Source of the DNA: JBMOKU01 sp049324315
GTDB lineage: Bacteria; Bacillota; Clostridia; Peptostreptococcales; Thermotaleaceae
Assembly: GCA_049324315.1 (NCBI GenBank)
Contig: JBMOKU010000037.1
Span: forward strand, 1 to 64,000
Reading direction: 5' to 3'
Length of the DNA: 64,000 nt
The position numbers and the translations under genes were made by a program. Shown piece after piece: positions 40,586 through 49,599 of this stretch (position 1 is the stretch's first letter; each line of letters starts with the position of its first letter). The notes under the pieces are model-generated. The model saw only the letters and a list, made by a program, of their open reading frames with translations, was not told the DNA's origin and made no database searches.

Positions 40586-42187
40586 ATGGGACATGGCACC
40601 GTGCTTGAAATGAAGAATATTCAAAAAGAGTATTTTGGTAATAAAGTTCTTAAAGGTGTGGGCTTAACTGTAAGACCAGGAGAAATCCATGCGCTGCTTG
40701 GAGAAAATGGTGCAGGAAAGTCAACCCTAATGAATATACTATTTGGTATGCCTGTTATTCATTCAACAGGAGGTTTTAGTGGAGAAGTAGTTTTCGATGG
40801 AAAACCAGTCAGCTTAAAATCCCCCAGAGAAGCAATGGAGTTAGGTATCGGAATGGTACATCAAGAATTTATGTTAATCCCGGGGTTTACAGTTACTGAA
40901 AATATAAAGCTAAACAGAGAAATTACAAAGCATAACCTAGTAAGTAAAATGCTTGGACCAGTTTTGAAGAGTCTGGATATGAAAGAAATGGGTAAGGATG
41001 CGAAAACGGCATTGGATACCTTAGGAATAGATATCGACGAGTGGGCAACGGTGGCAGGACTGCCGGTAGGGTATATGCAATTTGTTGAGATAGCGAGAGA
41101 GATTGATAAAAGCAATGTAAAACTTTTGGTGTTTGACGAGCCGACGGCTGTATTGACGGAAAGCGAAGCGGAGACTTTGCTAGCTGCCATGAGAAAAATT
41201 GCTGATTCAGGTATTGCAATACTATTTATTACCCATAGATTGGATGAGGTAATGAGTGTAGCTGATAATATTACCATTCTTAGAGACGGAGAACTGGTAG
41301 CAGCGTTAAAAAAAGAAAATACGAATGTAATGGAATTGGCAGAATTGATGGTTGGTAGAAAAATCGAGAAAATCGGAGACGGAAAAAATCTAAAGGCAGC
41401 ATCAGAAGAAATCATTATGCGCATAAAAAACCTGTGTGTAGCCATGCCAGGTGAAGAAGTAAAGGGAATTGATTTAGAGATTCAAAAGGGTGAAATTATC
41501 GGCTTAGGTGGACTTGCTGGTCAAGGGAAAATTGGTGTAGCCAATGGGGTTATGGGGTTATACCCTGCCACGGGAGAAGTAATATTAAATGATAAGAAAA
41601 TTGAGCTTAATGACCCTCGAGGTGCATTAAACAGTGGACTAGCATTTGTTTCTGAAGATCGTAGAGGTGTAGGACTGCTTCTTGATACTTCTATTGAGCT
41701 CAATATTGTAACGACTGCTATGCAGATCAAGAAACAATTTTTGAATAAACTGGCCTTCTTTGATCAATCTGACTCAAAGGCGATTCGTGAACATGCGTTG
41801 AAAATGATTGAGGACTTAGATATTCGATGCAGAGGTCCACAGCAAATTACCAGACGACTTAGCGGGGGTAATCAGCAAAAAGTATGTATTGCAAGGGCAT
41901 TGACCATGGAACCAAAGGTACTTTTTGTATCCGAACCTACCAGGGGGATCGATATCGGTGCGAAAAAGCTTGTATTAGATTTGCTTGTTAAACTCAACAG
42001 GGAATTGGGAATGACAATTGTTATGACATCCAGTGAATTAGGAGAATTACGTTCTATATGTGATCGAATTGCAATCATTACAGAAGGGAAAGTGGAAGGA
42101 ATACTGACACCTGATGCAAGCGATGCAGATTTTGGTCTAATGATGGCCGGAGAATACAAAAAGGTTTACGGAAAGGAGGCAATATAG
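40586..42187 (+). CDS. Double ABC ATPase of the RbsA/BMP type
   Basis: A 533-residue ATPase with two nucleotide-binding domains. Domain 1 has Walker A GENGAGKST, Walker B VKLLVFDEPTAVL and the switch His in ITHRLDEV. Domain 2 has a degenerate Walker A (GLAGQGKIGV) and the signature LSGGNQQK, as usual in sugar/nucleoside importers. It therefore powers the DUF3798 transporter. ATG 40586 follows AAAGGAGGG; the longer upstream frame crosses the hairpin. The gene ends one base before the first permease. Confidence 0.92.
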   Translation: MGHGTVLEMKNIQKEYFGNKVLKGVGLTVRPGEIHALLGENGAGKSTLMNILFGMPVIHSTGGFSGEVVFDGKPVSLKSPREAMELGIGMVHQEFMLIPGFTVTENIKLNREITKHNLVSKMLGPVLKSLDMKEMGKDAKTALDTLGIDIDEWATVAGLPVGYMQFVEIAREIDKSNVKLLVFDEPTAVLTESEAETLLAAMRKIADSGIAILFITHRLDEVMSVADNITILRDGELVAALKKENTNVMELAELMVGRKIEKIGDGKNLKAASEEIIMRIKNLCVAMPGEEVKGIDLEIQKGEIIGLGGLAGQGKIGVANGVMGLYPATGEVILNDKKIELNDPRGALNSGLAFVSEDRRGVGLLLDTSIELNIVTTAMQIKKQFLNKLAFFDQSDSKAIREHALKMIEDLDIRCRGPQQITRRLSGGNQQKVCIARALTMEPKVLFVSEPTRGIDIGAKKLVLDLLVKLNRELGMTIVMTSSELGELRSICDRIAIITEGKVEGILTPDASDADFGLMMAGEYKKVYGKEAI

Positions 42188-42188
42188 T

Positions 42189-43232
42189 ATGCAAGAGAAA
42201 ATGAAGTTCGTTGTAAAAAGAGTGGGCATACCCCGTGCTTTTATCATAGGTTTCTTAGCTGTATTATTTGTAGGCGCAGTATACTATGATATGCCGCTGA
42301 GCAGCCTCTTTTCTGATATTCTTGTTCGTTTGGGCATGAATGGTATCCTGGTATTAGCAATGGTTCCAAGTGTATTATCCGGTACAGGACTAAATTTTGG
42401 AATACCATTGGGAATCATATGTGGAATCATTGGTGGACTAGTTAGTATTGAGATGGATTTAAGGGGATTCCAAGCGCTGTCAGTTGCTATGTTGATATCT
42501 ATTCCCATGTCTGTGGCAATGGGTTATCTATACGGCTTATTGTTAAACAAAGTAAAGGGCGATGAAATGACAGTAGCTACCTATGTGGGCTTCTCAGCAG
42601 CATCCTTAATGTGTATTGGCTGGCTTTTCTTGCCCTTTAGAAGTCCCGAAATGGTATTCGCCATTGAAGGTAAAGGACTGAGAAATACGATTACCCTTAG
42701 CGGAAGGTTCGATAAGATTCTAGATCATTTTTTAGAAATTCAAATAGGCGGTCTGCACATTCCTACAGGTTCTATTCTATTCTTCTTACTATGCTGCTTC
42801 TTGATGTGGCTGTTTTTAAGAAGTAGGACGGGATTAGCAATGAAAACAGTTGGAGAAAACCAACGTTTTGCAGTTGCGTCAGGCCTTAGTGTAGATAAAG
42901 CAAGGCTCATTGGAACCATCATATCAACGGTTCTTGGCGGCATCGGCATTATTGTTTATGCCCAAAGCTACGGATTCTTCCAATTATATCAGGCACCACT
43001 GATGATGGCTTTTCCTCCTGTGGCTGCAATTTTAATTGGTGGGGCATCTACAAAAAATGCAAAAATTTCTCATGTAATTATAGGAACATTACTATTCCAG
43101 GCACTATTGATTGTTGCACTGCCAGTAGCAAATAAAATGGTACCAGAAGGCAATTTATCCGAGGTTGCCAGGGTAATCGTTAGCTACGGATTTATCCTTT
43201 ACGCATTAACACAAGCAGGCGGAGGTGAATAG
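42189..43232 (+). CDS. ABC permease 1 of the DUF3798 transporter
   Basis: A 347-residue BPD_transp_2-type permease with about ten hydrophobic segments and the coupling motif GENQRFAVASGLSVDKARLIGTIIS (an EAA-like region, read in two parts). Two different permeases, as in nucleoside BMP-type transporters, indicate a heterodimeric channel. AAGGAGG precedes the ATG, and it is nearly contiguous with the ATPase gene. Confidence 0.9.
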   Translation: MQEKMKFVVKRVGIPRAFIIGFLAVLFVGAVYYDMPLSSLFSDILVRLGMNGILVLAMVPSVLSGTGLNFGIPLGIICGIIGGLVSIEMDLRGFQALSVAMLISIPMSVAMGYLYGLLLNKVKGDEMTVATYVGFSAASLMCIGWLFLPFRSPEMVFAIEGKGLRNTITLSGRFDKILDHFLEIQIGGLHIPTGSILFFLLCCFLMWLFLRSRTGLAMKTVGENQRFAVASGLSVDKARLIGTIISTVLGGIGIIVYAQSYGFFQLYQAPLMMAFPPVAAILIGGASTKNAKISHVIIGTLLFQALLIVALPVANKMVPEGNLSEVARVIVSYGFILYALTQAGGGE

Positions 43233-43233
43233 A

Positions 43234-44508
43234 ATGGTTGAAATGAATATAAAAGAAAAATCCAAGAACATAACTTCCAACAAAATCAAAAAGATACTTT
43301 TTGACAATATGGTGCCAATTTTATTTATCATTGTATGTCTCATTGGGATTCAGCTGTCAAAACTGCCGATTCCCTTTGTTGTCAATGAACTGATTACAAG
43401 ACTGGCGCGAAACTCCTTTGTGGTGTTGGCACTGATTATTCCGGTTATCGCAGGTATGGGGATGAATTTTGCAATCGTCCTGGGGGCAATGGCAGGTCAA
43501 ATTGCCGTTATCGCTGTTACCCATTGGGGCGTTGTTGGTGTTCCGGGTCTATTACTTATCTCTGGCCTTACAGTTCCATTGGCCATAGTATTTGGTTATT
43601 TAACTGGAAAGTTATTGAATAAAACAAAAGGTCAAGAAATGGTAACCAGTTTAATGTTAGGATTCTTTGCGACAGGATTGTATCAACTGCTGTTCTTATT
43701 CTTAGTAGGAACTGTTATTCCAATGAAGAATCCTGTACTGGTAATAAGCGGGGGAATAGGGATAAAAAACACCATTGACTTGGCAGGAACCATTAAATAT
43801 TCTTTAGATAATATTGTTAAATGGAACCTTCCGCAGACGTTGATCTATGCAGGTGTTGCAGTCACAATATTATTAATCATTCATTTGGTTTATAAAATTG
43901 TTGTGAAGAAAGAAAACGTTGATTTGAAGAAAACATGTGTCAATATTATTCTATTTGCTGGTGCGGGAGCACTGGGATTCTATATGCAGCAAACAAAATC
44001 TCGTTTCGGAATCGTTCAGATTCCCGTTATGACACTTGCTACCATTGCCGCATTATGTGCATTTACGACTTTCATTGTTAAGACAAAACTTGGGCAACAA
44101 TTTAGAACCGTTGGTCAAGATAAACATATTGCAGAAGTATCGGGTATAGAAGTGGATAAGGTTCGACTAATTGCCATTGTTATTTCCACCGTTCTGGCTG
44201 GCTGGGGACAGATCATATTCTTACAAAATATTGGAACATTAAATACCTATGGAAGTCATGAGCAAGTTGGTATGTTTGCTGTGGCATCTATCCTGATTGG
44301 TGGGGCATCGGTTACGAAGGCAACGATTTGGCATGCCCTTGTAGGAACTTTATTATTCCACACATTGTTTGTTGTATCACCATTAGCAGGAAAAAATCTT
44401 CTTGGAAATGCAATGGTTGGAGAATATTTCAGGGTATTTGTAGCTTACGGTGTTATTGGGGTTTCGCTGGGACTCCATGCATGGAAAAAGCAGTTTAAGA
44501 AAAAATAA
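43234..44508 (+). CDS. ABC permease 2 of the DUF3798 transporter
   Basis: A 424-residue permease with the EAA-like motif GQDKHIAEVSGIEVDKVRLI. It is longer than permease 1 because of an N-terminal polar stretch and a central insertion (KKENVDLKKTC). ATG 43234 lies six bases after GGAGGTG and one base after the previous stop; the earlier in-frame GTG overlaps that site. It ends the operon. Confidence 0.9.
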   Translation: MVEMNIKEKSKNITSNKIKKILFDNMVPILFIIVCLIGIQLSKLPIPFVVNELITRLARNSFVVLALIIPVIAGMGMNFAIVLGAMAGQIAVIAVTHWGVVGVPGLLLISGLTVPLAIVFGYLTGKLLNKTKGQEMVTSLMLGFFATGLYQLLFLFLVGTVIPMKNPVLVISGGIGIKNTIDLAGTIKYSLDNIVKWNLPQTLIYAGVAVTILLIIHLVYKIVVKKENVDLKKTCVNIILFAGAGALGFYMQQTKSRFGIVQIPVMTLATIAALCAFTTFIVKTKLGQQFRTVGQDKHIAEVSGIEVDKVRLIAIVISTVLAGWGQIIFLQNIGTLNTYGSHEQVGMFAVASILIGGASVTKATIWHALVGTLLFHTLFVVSPLAGKNLLGNAMVGEYFRVFVAYGVIGVSLGLHAWKKQFKKK

Positions 44509-44532
44509 ATAGCATAAATAGTAATTCAGACG

Positions 44533-44561
44533 TTGACAATAAGTGAGAAGAATGGTAGACT
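44533..44561 (+). promoter_or_regulatory. Promoter of infC-rpmI-rplT
   Basis: TTGACA (44533-44538), a 17-base spacer and TAGACT (44556-44561). Confidence 0.7.
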
Positions 44562-44706
44562 ATATCAGTGGAATGAAGTAGAAGTTATCCGCTTCTCACC
44601 TTACAACTGGGGTTCGTAAGGTAAATAAAAGCTTTTTACTTAGTTAATGTTGTAAAGGGTTTTTGTGTTGTCGATGAGGCGGATGTATATACATCCGTCT
44701 TTTTAT
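44562..44706 (+). ncRNA. L20 leader (ribosomal protein autoregulatory leader)
   Basis: The leader contains GAAGTAGAAG followed by TCCGCTTCTCACC, the landmark of the Firmicute L20 leader before infC. A terminator pairs GGCGGATGTAT with ATACATCCGTC before TTTTTATTT (about 44678-44706). Excess L20 should promote termination. Confidence 0.85.
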
Positions 44707-44758
44707 TTATAATGTTACGTATGGTTATGTGAAGTGAAATCACAGGAGGTGTTTCGTT

Positions 44759-45268
44759 ATTAAAGATTTAGAAATCAATGAGGAGATAAGGGACCGTGAA
44801 GTAAGACTTATCGATGTTGAAGGTGAGCAGCTAGGAGTTATGCCTACGAAGAAGGCAATGGAAATTGCACTTGAAAAGAAGCTGGATCTGGTAAAAATTG
44901 CTCCGCAAGCAAAACCGCCTGTTTGTAGGATTATGGACTTTGGAAAGTACAAATATGAACTTTCTAAAAAAGAAAAAGAAGCAAAGAAAAAGCAAAAAAT
45001 CATCAATGTCAAAGAAGTCAGACTGAGTCCTAAAATCGAAGGTCATGATTTAAGTGTGAAGGCTAACCAAGCAATTAAATTTCTTGAAAGTGGCGATAAG
45101 GTTAAAGTAACGCTTCGTTTTAGAGGTAGAGAAATGGGCTATGTAGACTTAGGATATAAGGTAATGGAAAAGTTTACACAGTTGATTTCTGAAGCTGGAA
45201 ATGTTGAGAAAAAGCCAATATTAGAAGGAAAGAACATGATTATGTTCCTATCACCTAAAAATGCTTAG
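44759..45268 (+). CDS. infC: Translation initiation factor IF-3 with ATT start codon
   Basis: IF-3 controls start-codon and initiator-tRNA selection on the 30S subunit. The 169-residue protein starts KDLEINEEIRDREVRLID and continues with GVMPTKKAMEIALEKKLDLV, KPPVCRIMDFGKYKYE and the C-terminal KVKVTLRFRGREMGYVDLG. No ATG, GTG or TTG fits the known N-terminus. ATT 44759 lies nine bases after AGGAGG and is in frame; rare start codons are normal for infC and allow autoregulation. The next ATG (44840) would remove the first 27 residues. It is followed by rpmI after 23 bases. Confidence 0.95.
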   Translation: MKDLEINEEIRDREVRLIDVEGEQLGVMPTKKAMEIALEKKLDLVKIAPQAKPPVCRIMDFGKYKYELSKKEKEAKKKQKIINVKEVRLSPKIEGHDLSVKANQAIKFLESGDKVKVTLRFRGREMGYVDLGYKVMEKFTQLISEAGNVEKKPILEGKNMIMFLSPKNA

Positions 45269-45291
45269 TCGTTAGAGAGGAGGAAATAGAT

Positions 45292-45489
45292 ATGCCAAAA
45301 ATGAAAACACATCGAGGAGCAGCTAAGAGATTCAAAATCACAAAGAGTGGGAAGGTAAAGAGATCTAAAGCTTTCAAAAGTCACATTTTGACAAAAAAAT
45401 CTGCAAAGAGAAAAAGAAATCTTCGTAAAGCAGCTGTAATGTCAAAAACTGATGTAAGCAGAATCAGTAGATTATTACCATATGCGTAA
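45292..45489 (+). CDS. rpmI: 50S ribosomal protein L35
   Basis: A 65-residue, very basic protein of full family length (MPKMKTHRGAAKRFKITKSG, ending in ISRLLPYA). It lies between infC and rplT, each gap under 30 bases, with a GAGAGGAGG site. Confidence 0.98.
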   Translation: MPKMKTHRGAAKRFKITKSGKVKRSKAFKSHILTKKSAKRKRNLRKAAVMSKTDVSRISRLLPYA

Positions 45490-45517
45490 AATTGTGTTGT
45501 AAAGGAGGTAGAAAAAC

Positions 45518-45877
45518 ATGGCAAGAGTGAAAAAAGCAATAAATGCTAAGAAAAAGCATAAAAAGATATTAAAACTTGCAAAAGGTTTTTATGGTGCAAA
45601 AAGTAAGCTGTTCAGACCTGCAAATGAAGCAGTAATGAGAGCTTTAAGATCTGCATATGTAGGTCGTAAATTAAGAAAAAGAGATTTTAGAAAGCTTTGG
45701 ATTGCTAGAATTAATGCAGCTGCTAGAATGAATGGTTTATCTTACAGCAGACTGATCAACGGTCTAAAAATGGCAGGTGTTGAAGTAAACAGAAAAATGT
45801 TATCTGAAATGGCTGTTTATGATGAAGCAGGCTTCAAGCAACTGGTTGATGTTGCAAAACAAAAGTTAAACGCGTAG
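45518..45877 (+). CDS. rplT: 50S ribosomal protein L20
   Basis: A 119-residue basic rRNA-binding protein (MARVKKAINAKKKHKKILKL, WIARINAAARMNGLSYS). It assembles early into the large subunit and binds the leader RNA upstream of infC for feedback control. AAAGGAGG precedes the ATG. Confidence 0.98.
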   Translation: MARVKKAINAKKKHKKILKLAKGFYGAKSKLFRPANEAVMRALRSAYVGRKLRKRDFRKLWIARINAAARMNGLSYSRLINGLKMAGVEVNRKMLSEMAVYDEAGFKQLVDVAKQKLNA

Positions 45878-45881
45878 TAAG

Positions 45882-45906
45882 TAGACTCTGCAAGGAGTCT
45901 ATTTTT
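45882..45906 (+). terminator. Terminator of infC-rpmI-rplT
   Basis: TAGACTC and GAGTCTA pair around TGCAAG, followed by TTTTTC. Confidence 0.72.
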
Positions 45907-45913
45907 CTTTAGG

Positions 45914-46018
45914 AAATAGCCTGCACAAAACTTTTGTAGATGAAATGATAGTAGGGGCGCGCATTGCGCGTCCCTACAATTTCTTCTTCCAAGTTATATC
46001 TACAAAGGAATTGGCTAA
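45914..46018. repeat. Nested palindromic element containing a REP-like unit
   Basis: The core GTAGGGGCGCGC-ATT-GCGCGTCCCTAC (45951-45977) is a G/C-rich palindrome like dispersed REP-type repeats. It is flanked by an outer pair, CTTTTGTAGAT with ATCTACAAAG, and further out TAGCC with GGCTA. The element lies between rplT and ktrB; the G/C-rich core stands out from its A/T-rich surroundings. Confidence 0.5.
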
Positions 46019-46130
46019 AATATTAATAGCTTTTTCATTATGACTTATATGAATTTCTGGAAGATAGTGATATAATAATCTATTGAAAATATGAAATATT
46101 TGGTCAGGGGTGATCGGAATCGACATTCAA

Positions 46131-47474
46131 ATGAAAAATAATAAATTGAAACTTAACCCTGCTCAGATTATGGTACTTGGATTTGCAAGTGTGATTTTTT
46201 TTGGTGCCATTCTACTAAACCTGCCGATTGCTTCAAAAAATGGGGAAAGCATAGGGTTCATCAATGCGCTTTTTACGGCTACGTCTGCGGTATGTGTAAC
46301 AGGATTAGTAGTCGTTGATACAGGTACATATTGGTCTGTCTTTGGTAAAACAGTGATATTAATTCTAATTCAAGTGGGTGGACTCGGATTCATGACCATG
46401 GCGACGCTTTTTTTCTTTCTTTTTGGAAAAAGAATTACACTCAGAGAAAGATTGGTTATGGCAGAAGCGTTTAATCAATTTAATATATCCGGTGTTGTTA
46501 GGCTTGCTCAATATGTCCTTATCGTTACCTTTACGATCGAGGGAATAGGGGCTTTTCTACTTTCGCTGAAGTTTATACCTATTTATGGTAAAACCAAAGG
46601 TATTGCTTATGGGATTTTCCATGCTGTATCTGCTTTCTGTAATGCAGGGTTTGATTTAATTGGTGACTACAATAGTATGACGCCCTTTGTTGATGATGTC
46701 TTAGTGAATGTGGTTATTTGGGTGTTGATTGTTGTTGGGGGGCTTGGGTTTGCAGTCATAACGGATATCATTCAAAAAAGGAGATTTAACAGATTTTCCT
46801 TGCATTCGAAACTTGTACTTTACATATCTGGGATACTTATTTTAGTTGGTTTCATCAGTATTTTTATTTTAGAGTATAACAATCCTGAAACCATGGGAAG
46901 ATTATCTTTGAAAGGAAAATTTTTAGCAGGGATGTTTCATGCCATTACCCCACGTACTGCAGGGTTTAATACGCTGGCTATGGATAAAATGGCGACTGCT
47001 TCAATATTTCTGACCATTGTACTGATGTTTATCGGAGGGTCCTCCGGATCTACGGCCGGAGGCGTGAAAACGACAACAGCTGGTGTGCTTCTTTGGACCA
47101 TTATTTCCATTATTAAAGGTAAAGAAGACACAGAGGTTTTTCAAAAGAGGATACCGAGGGATATTGTTAATCGATCTTTAGCTGTCGTTGGAATTGCCAT
47201 GACTTTGGTTATTTTTGTGACGATGATATTATCCATTACAGAACCTGAGTTTGAATTTATGGAAATTTTCTTTGAAGCTACTTCTGCTTTTGGAACGGTA
47301 GGGTTGTCTTTAGGTATAACACCAAAACTCAGTGCTATAAGTAAAGTTGTTATTTCTATTACGATGTTTGCAGGGAGAGTAGGTCCTTTAACGTTTGCAC
47401 TGGCCTTGGCAAGACAGCAGCAGAAAAGGAAGGGGCTTATTAAATATCCTGAAGAAAAAGTGATTGTTGGATAA
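46131..47474 (+). CDS. ktrB: KtrB/TrkH-family K+ channel subunit
   Basis: A 447-residue membrane protein with four P-loop repeats. Selectivity-filter segments are visible: TSAVCVTGLVV, SAFCNAGFDL, TPRTAGFNTL and TSAFGTVGLSLG. MKNNKLKLNPAQIMVLGFAS matches other KtrB N-termini, so ATG 46131 is used; GTG 46110 is in frame but too close to AGGGGTG. Because that ribosome site lies 18 bases before 46131, an unusual start around 46119-46125 is also possible. It pairs with ktrA 12 bases downstream. Confidence 0.94.
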   Translation: MKNNKLKLNPAQIMVLGFASVIFFGAILLNLPIASKNGESIGFINALFTATSAVCVTGLVVVDTGTYWSVFGKTVILILIQVGGLGFMTMATLFFFLFGKRITLRERLVMAEAFNQFNISGVVRLAQYVLIVTFTIEGIGAFLLSLKFIPIYGKTKGIAYGIFHAVSAFCNAGFDLIGDYNSMTPFVDDVLVNVVIWVLIVVGGLGFAVITDIIQKRRFNRFSLHSKLVLYISGILILVGFISIFILEYNNPETMGRLSLKGKFLAGMFHAITPRTAGFNTLAMDKMATASIFLTIVLMFIGGSSGSTAGGVKTTTAGVLLWTIISIIKGKEDTEVFQKRIPRDIVNRSLAVVGIAMTLVIFVTMILSITEPEFEFMEIFFEATSAFGTVGLSLGITPKLSAISKVVISITMFAGRVGPLTFALALARQQQKRKGLIKYPEEKVIVG

Positions 47475-47486
47475 AGGGGTGTTTTT

Positions 47487-48137
47487 ATGAAACAATTTGT
47501 TGTAATCGGATGCGGTAGATTTGGATCCAGTGTTGCCAGAACACTTTATGGACTAGGGTATGATGTCCTTGCCATTGATAGAAATGAAGACGTCATTCAA
47601 GATATTGCAGATTCGGTTACCCATGCTGTACAAGCAGATGCAACAGATGAAGCATCAATTAAATCTTTAGGTTTAAGAAATTTTGATGTTGCTGTGATCA
47701 CCATTGGCTCAGATATTCAATCATCCATATTGATTTCTCTGATCGTTAAGGAATTAGGTGTTAAGTACGTGGTGTCTAAGGCACAAAATGAGCTGCATGC
47801 TAAAGTGCTTTATAAAATCGGAGCTGATCGCGTGGTATTTCCGGAAAGAGACATGGGTGTACGGGTTGCCCATAATCTTGTTTCTTCCAACATCTTAGAC
47901 TATATCGAATTGGCACCTGATTATAGCATTGTAGAAATAACTTCTCTAAAAGAATGGGAAGGAAAAAGTCTTTTAGATATAAATATGAGGGGGAAATATG
48001 GTATCAATGTTATGGCCATTAAACATGGTTCTGACATCAATATTTCTCCCAGTGCAGTAGATATTATTCGCAAAGACGATGTTTTGGTGGTCATTGGCCA
48101 TAATGACGATTTGCAAAAACTTGAGAAAAGAGCGTAG
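47487..48137 (+). CDS. ktrA: KtrA/TrkA-type regulatory subunit
   Basis: A 216-residue cytosolic RCK protein that gates KtrB in response to nucleotides. The N-terminal Rossmann fold (FVVIGCGRFGSSVARTLYGLGYDVLAIDRNEDVIQ) is the RCK_N domain, followed by the TrkA_C domain (SIVEITSLKEWEGKSLLDINMRGKYGINVMAIKHG). AAAGGGGTG precedes the ATG. Confidence 0.95.
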   Translation: MKQFVVIGCGRFGSSVARTLYGLGYDVLAIDRNEDVIQDIADSVTHAVQADATDEASIKSLGLRNFDVAVITIGSDIQSSILISLIVKELGVKYVVSKAQNELHAKVLYKIGADRVVFPERDMGVRVAHNLVSSNILDYIELAPDYSIVEITSLKEWEGKSLLDINMRGKYGINVMAIKHGSDINISPSAVDIIRKDDVLVVIGHNDDLQKLEKRA

Positions 48138-48157
48138 GGTAAGAGGTGAAACCCTTG

Positions 48158-48976
48158 ATGATTGAGATTTTTTCTGACGACAATCCTATAATTAAGCATG
48201 TCAAGCAGCTTTCTTTGAAAAAATATCGAGAAAGAAACAAGGAATACATTATTGAAGGTGTCCGTACAGTAAGGGACGCATACATAAACAGAAAGCCAAT
48301 GGTGGCTGTATTGTATTGCGATCATTTGAAAAATACTGCCGGTGGAGAAGACTTACTGCGGGATTTGGAAAAGACGGATATAAAGATTTATAAAGTCAAG
48401 GATAAGACCTTTAAAGAATTGTCTGATACCGAAAATCCTCAAGGTATTATGGCGATTATGACTTTTGAAAGCCGTGAGTTGGACGACGTATTAAGGAAAG
48501 AAAAGGGTTTTTATGTAGTTTTAGACAGAGTACAAGATCCGGGGAATATGGGTACGATTATTCGTACAGCAGATGCTGCTGGGGCTGATGCCGTATTCTT
48601 GACAAAAGGGTGTGTCGATGTATATAATATGAAGACCATCCGGGCTACGATGGGTTCCATTTTTCATTTGCCTGTTATTCACATAGATGACATGGAGGCA
48701 GCTATAAAGCAATTGAAGCAAACGAATGTTCAGCTCATTGCTGCTACCTTAGAAACGGAAAATTATCATTACGATATACAATACGGGGAAAAAGTAGCCA
48801 TTGTTATCGGGAATGAGGCAAATGGTATATCTCCCCTAATTATAGAGGCTGCAGATCATAAGGTTAAAATACCAATTATGGGAGAAGCAGAGTCCCTAAA
48901 TGCTTCTATAGCTGGTGCAATCTTAATGTATGAGGTAATTCGACAAAAAAAGACGTTTTGTCGAAAAAGAGTCTGA
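48158..48976 (+). CDS. SpoU/TrmH-family RNA 2'-O-methyltransferase
   Basis: A 272-residue methyltransferase. The N-terminal substrate-binding domain (NPIIKHVKQLSLKKYRERNKEYIIEG) is followed by the SpoU core: motif 1 VVLDRVQDPGNMGTIIRTADAAGAD, motif 2 VAIVIGNEANGI and motif 3 IPIMGEAESLNASIAGAILMYE, which forms the trefoil knot. Close relatives methylate 23S rRNA or tRNA; the exact target is not clear. ATG 48158 lies eight bases after GAGGTGA. It follows ktrA by 20 bases, an arrangement common in Clostridia just before pheST. Confidence 0.9.
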   Translation: MIEIFSDDNPIIKHVKQLSLKKYRERNKEYIIEGVRTVRDAYINRKPMVAVLYCDHLKNTAGGEDLLRDLEKTDIKIYKVKDKTFKELSDTENPQGIMAIMTFESRELDDVLRKEKGFYVVLDRVQDPGNMGTIIRTADAAGADAVFLTKGCVDVYNMKTIRATMGSIFHLPVIHIDDMEAAIKQLKQTNVQLIAATLETENYHYDIQYGEKVAIVIGNEANGISPLIIEAADHKVKIPIMGEAESLNASIAGAILMYEVIRQKKTFCRKRV

Positions 48977-49015
48977 AAATTCTAAAACAAATGCGTAATT
49001 CCGTATCTATATTTC

Positions 49016-49044
49016 TTGTAAACCTCTTTTTGGTGTGCTATAAT
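49016..49044 (+). promoter_or_regulatory. Promoter of yqzL and probably of the pheS T-box
   Basis: TTGTAA (49016-49021), a 17-base spacer and TATAAT (49039-49044). I see no other good promoter between here and the T-box. Confidence 0.6.
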
Positions 49045-49082
49045 GTAAATAAAATAAGCCATTGAAAAGGGGTGCGGGCAAT

Positions 49083-49175
49083 ATGTTTCCAACTGCAGAG
49101 CTTTTTTGGAAGATTTTTATGTTAACCGGAAATATTGATGCCTATTTAGTTTATAGAGAATTATTGGCTGGATAA
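49083..49175 (+). CDS. yqzL: YqzL-family small protein (30 aa)
   Basis: A 30-residue ORF (starting MFPTAELFWKIFMLTGN, ending RELLAG) behind GGGGTGCGGG. The pattern F-WK-F--TGNIDAYL--RELL matches the YqzL family of tiny Firmicute proteins of unknown function. It lies between a promoter and the pheS T-box. Confidence 0.72.
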   Translation: MFPTAELFWKIFMLTGNIDAYLVYRELLAG

Positions 49176-49189
49176 TAAAATCATATAGG

Positions 49190-49426
49190 GATCAGTTATG
49201 ATAGAGAGAGTAGGATGTCTGCAACTTACAGAGAAGAAATGTCAGAGGCTGAGAGCATTTCAAAGTTAGAAATATCTGAAGTTCACTCTTGAACTATAGG
49301 ATTGAAATCGTAGTAAGTTCTATCGGTAGACGCCGTTATGTCGAATGAGTGGTTGTTCATTGAGTCAACTATTAGGGTGGTACCGCGGAGAAGTCTTCGT
49401 CCCTTACGGGATGGGGATTTTTTTTA
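49190..49426 (+). ncRNA. T-box leader of pheST (Phe specifier)
   Basis: The T-box sequence AGGGTGGTACCGCGG lies at 49374-49388, followed by a terminator pairing CGTCCC with GGGATG before eight T (about 49392-49426). TTC at 49282-49284 sits in the expected specifier loop and reads phenylalanine. The stretch 49427-49599 after the terminator holds no other feature I recognise. Confidence 0.92.
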
Positions 49427-49599
49427 TGTCTATTTATTAATCCGTAAAAAACATGACGGATGAATTGACTATCTTTGCTTATATTTGAGCAACATAAATA
49501 GATGCGGCAAGGATAGTGGAAGATATGGTTGGAAAGCTTTTAACAGCTTATACTATACATATTTATTATGATGGAATTTTGGGAAAGGAGAAATGAATC

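Noticed and set aside
40861..41445. A 194-codon minus-strand open frame inside the ABC ATPase gene
   Set aside because: It is a shadow of the ATPase coding frame; the composition is Ser/Ile-rich without motifs.
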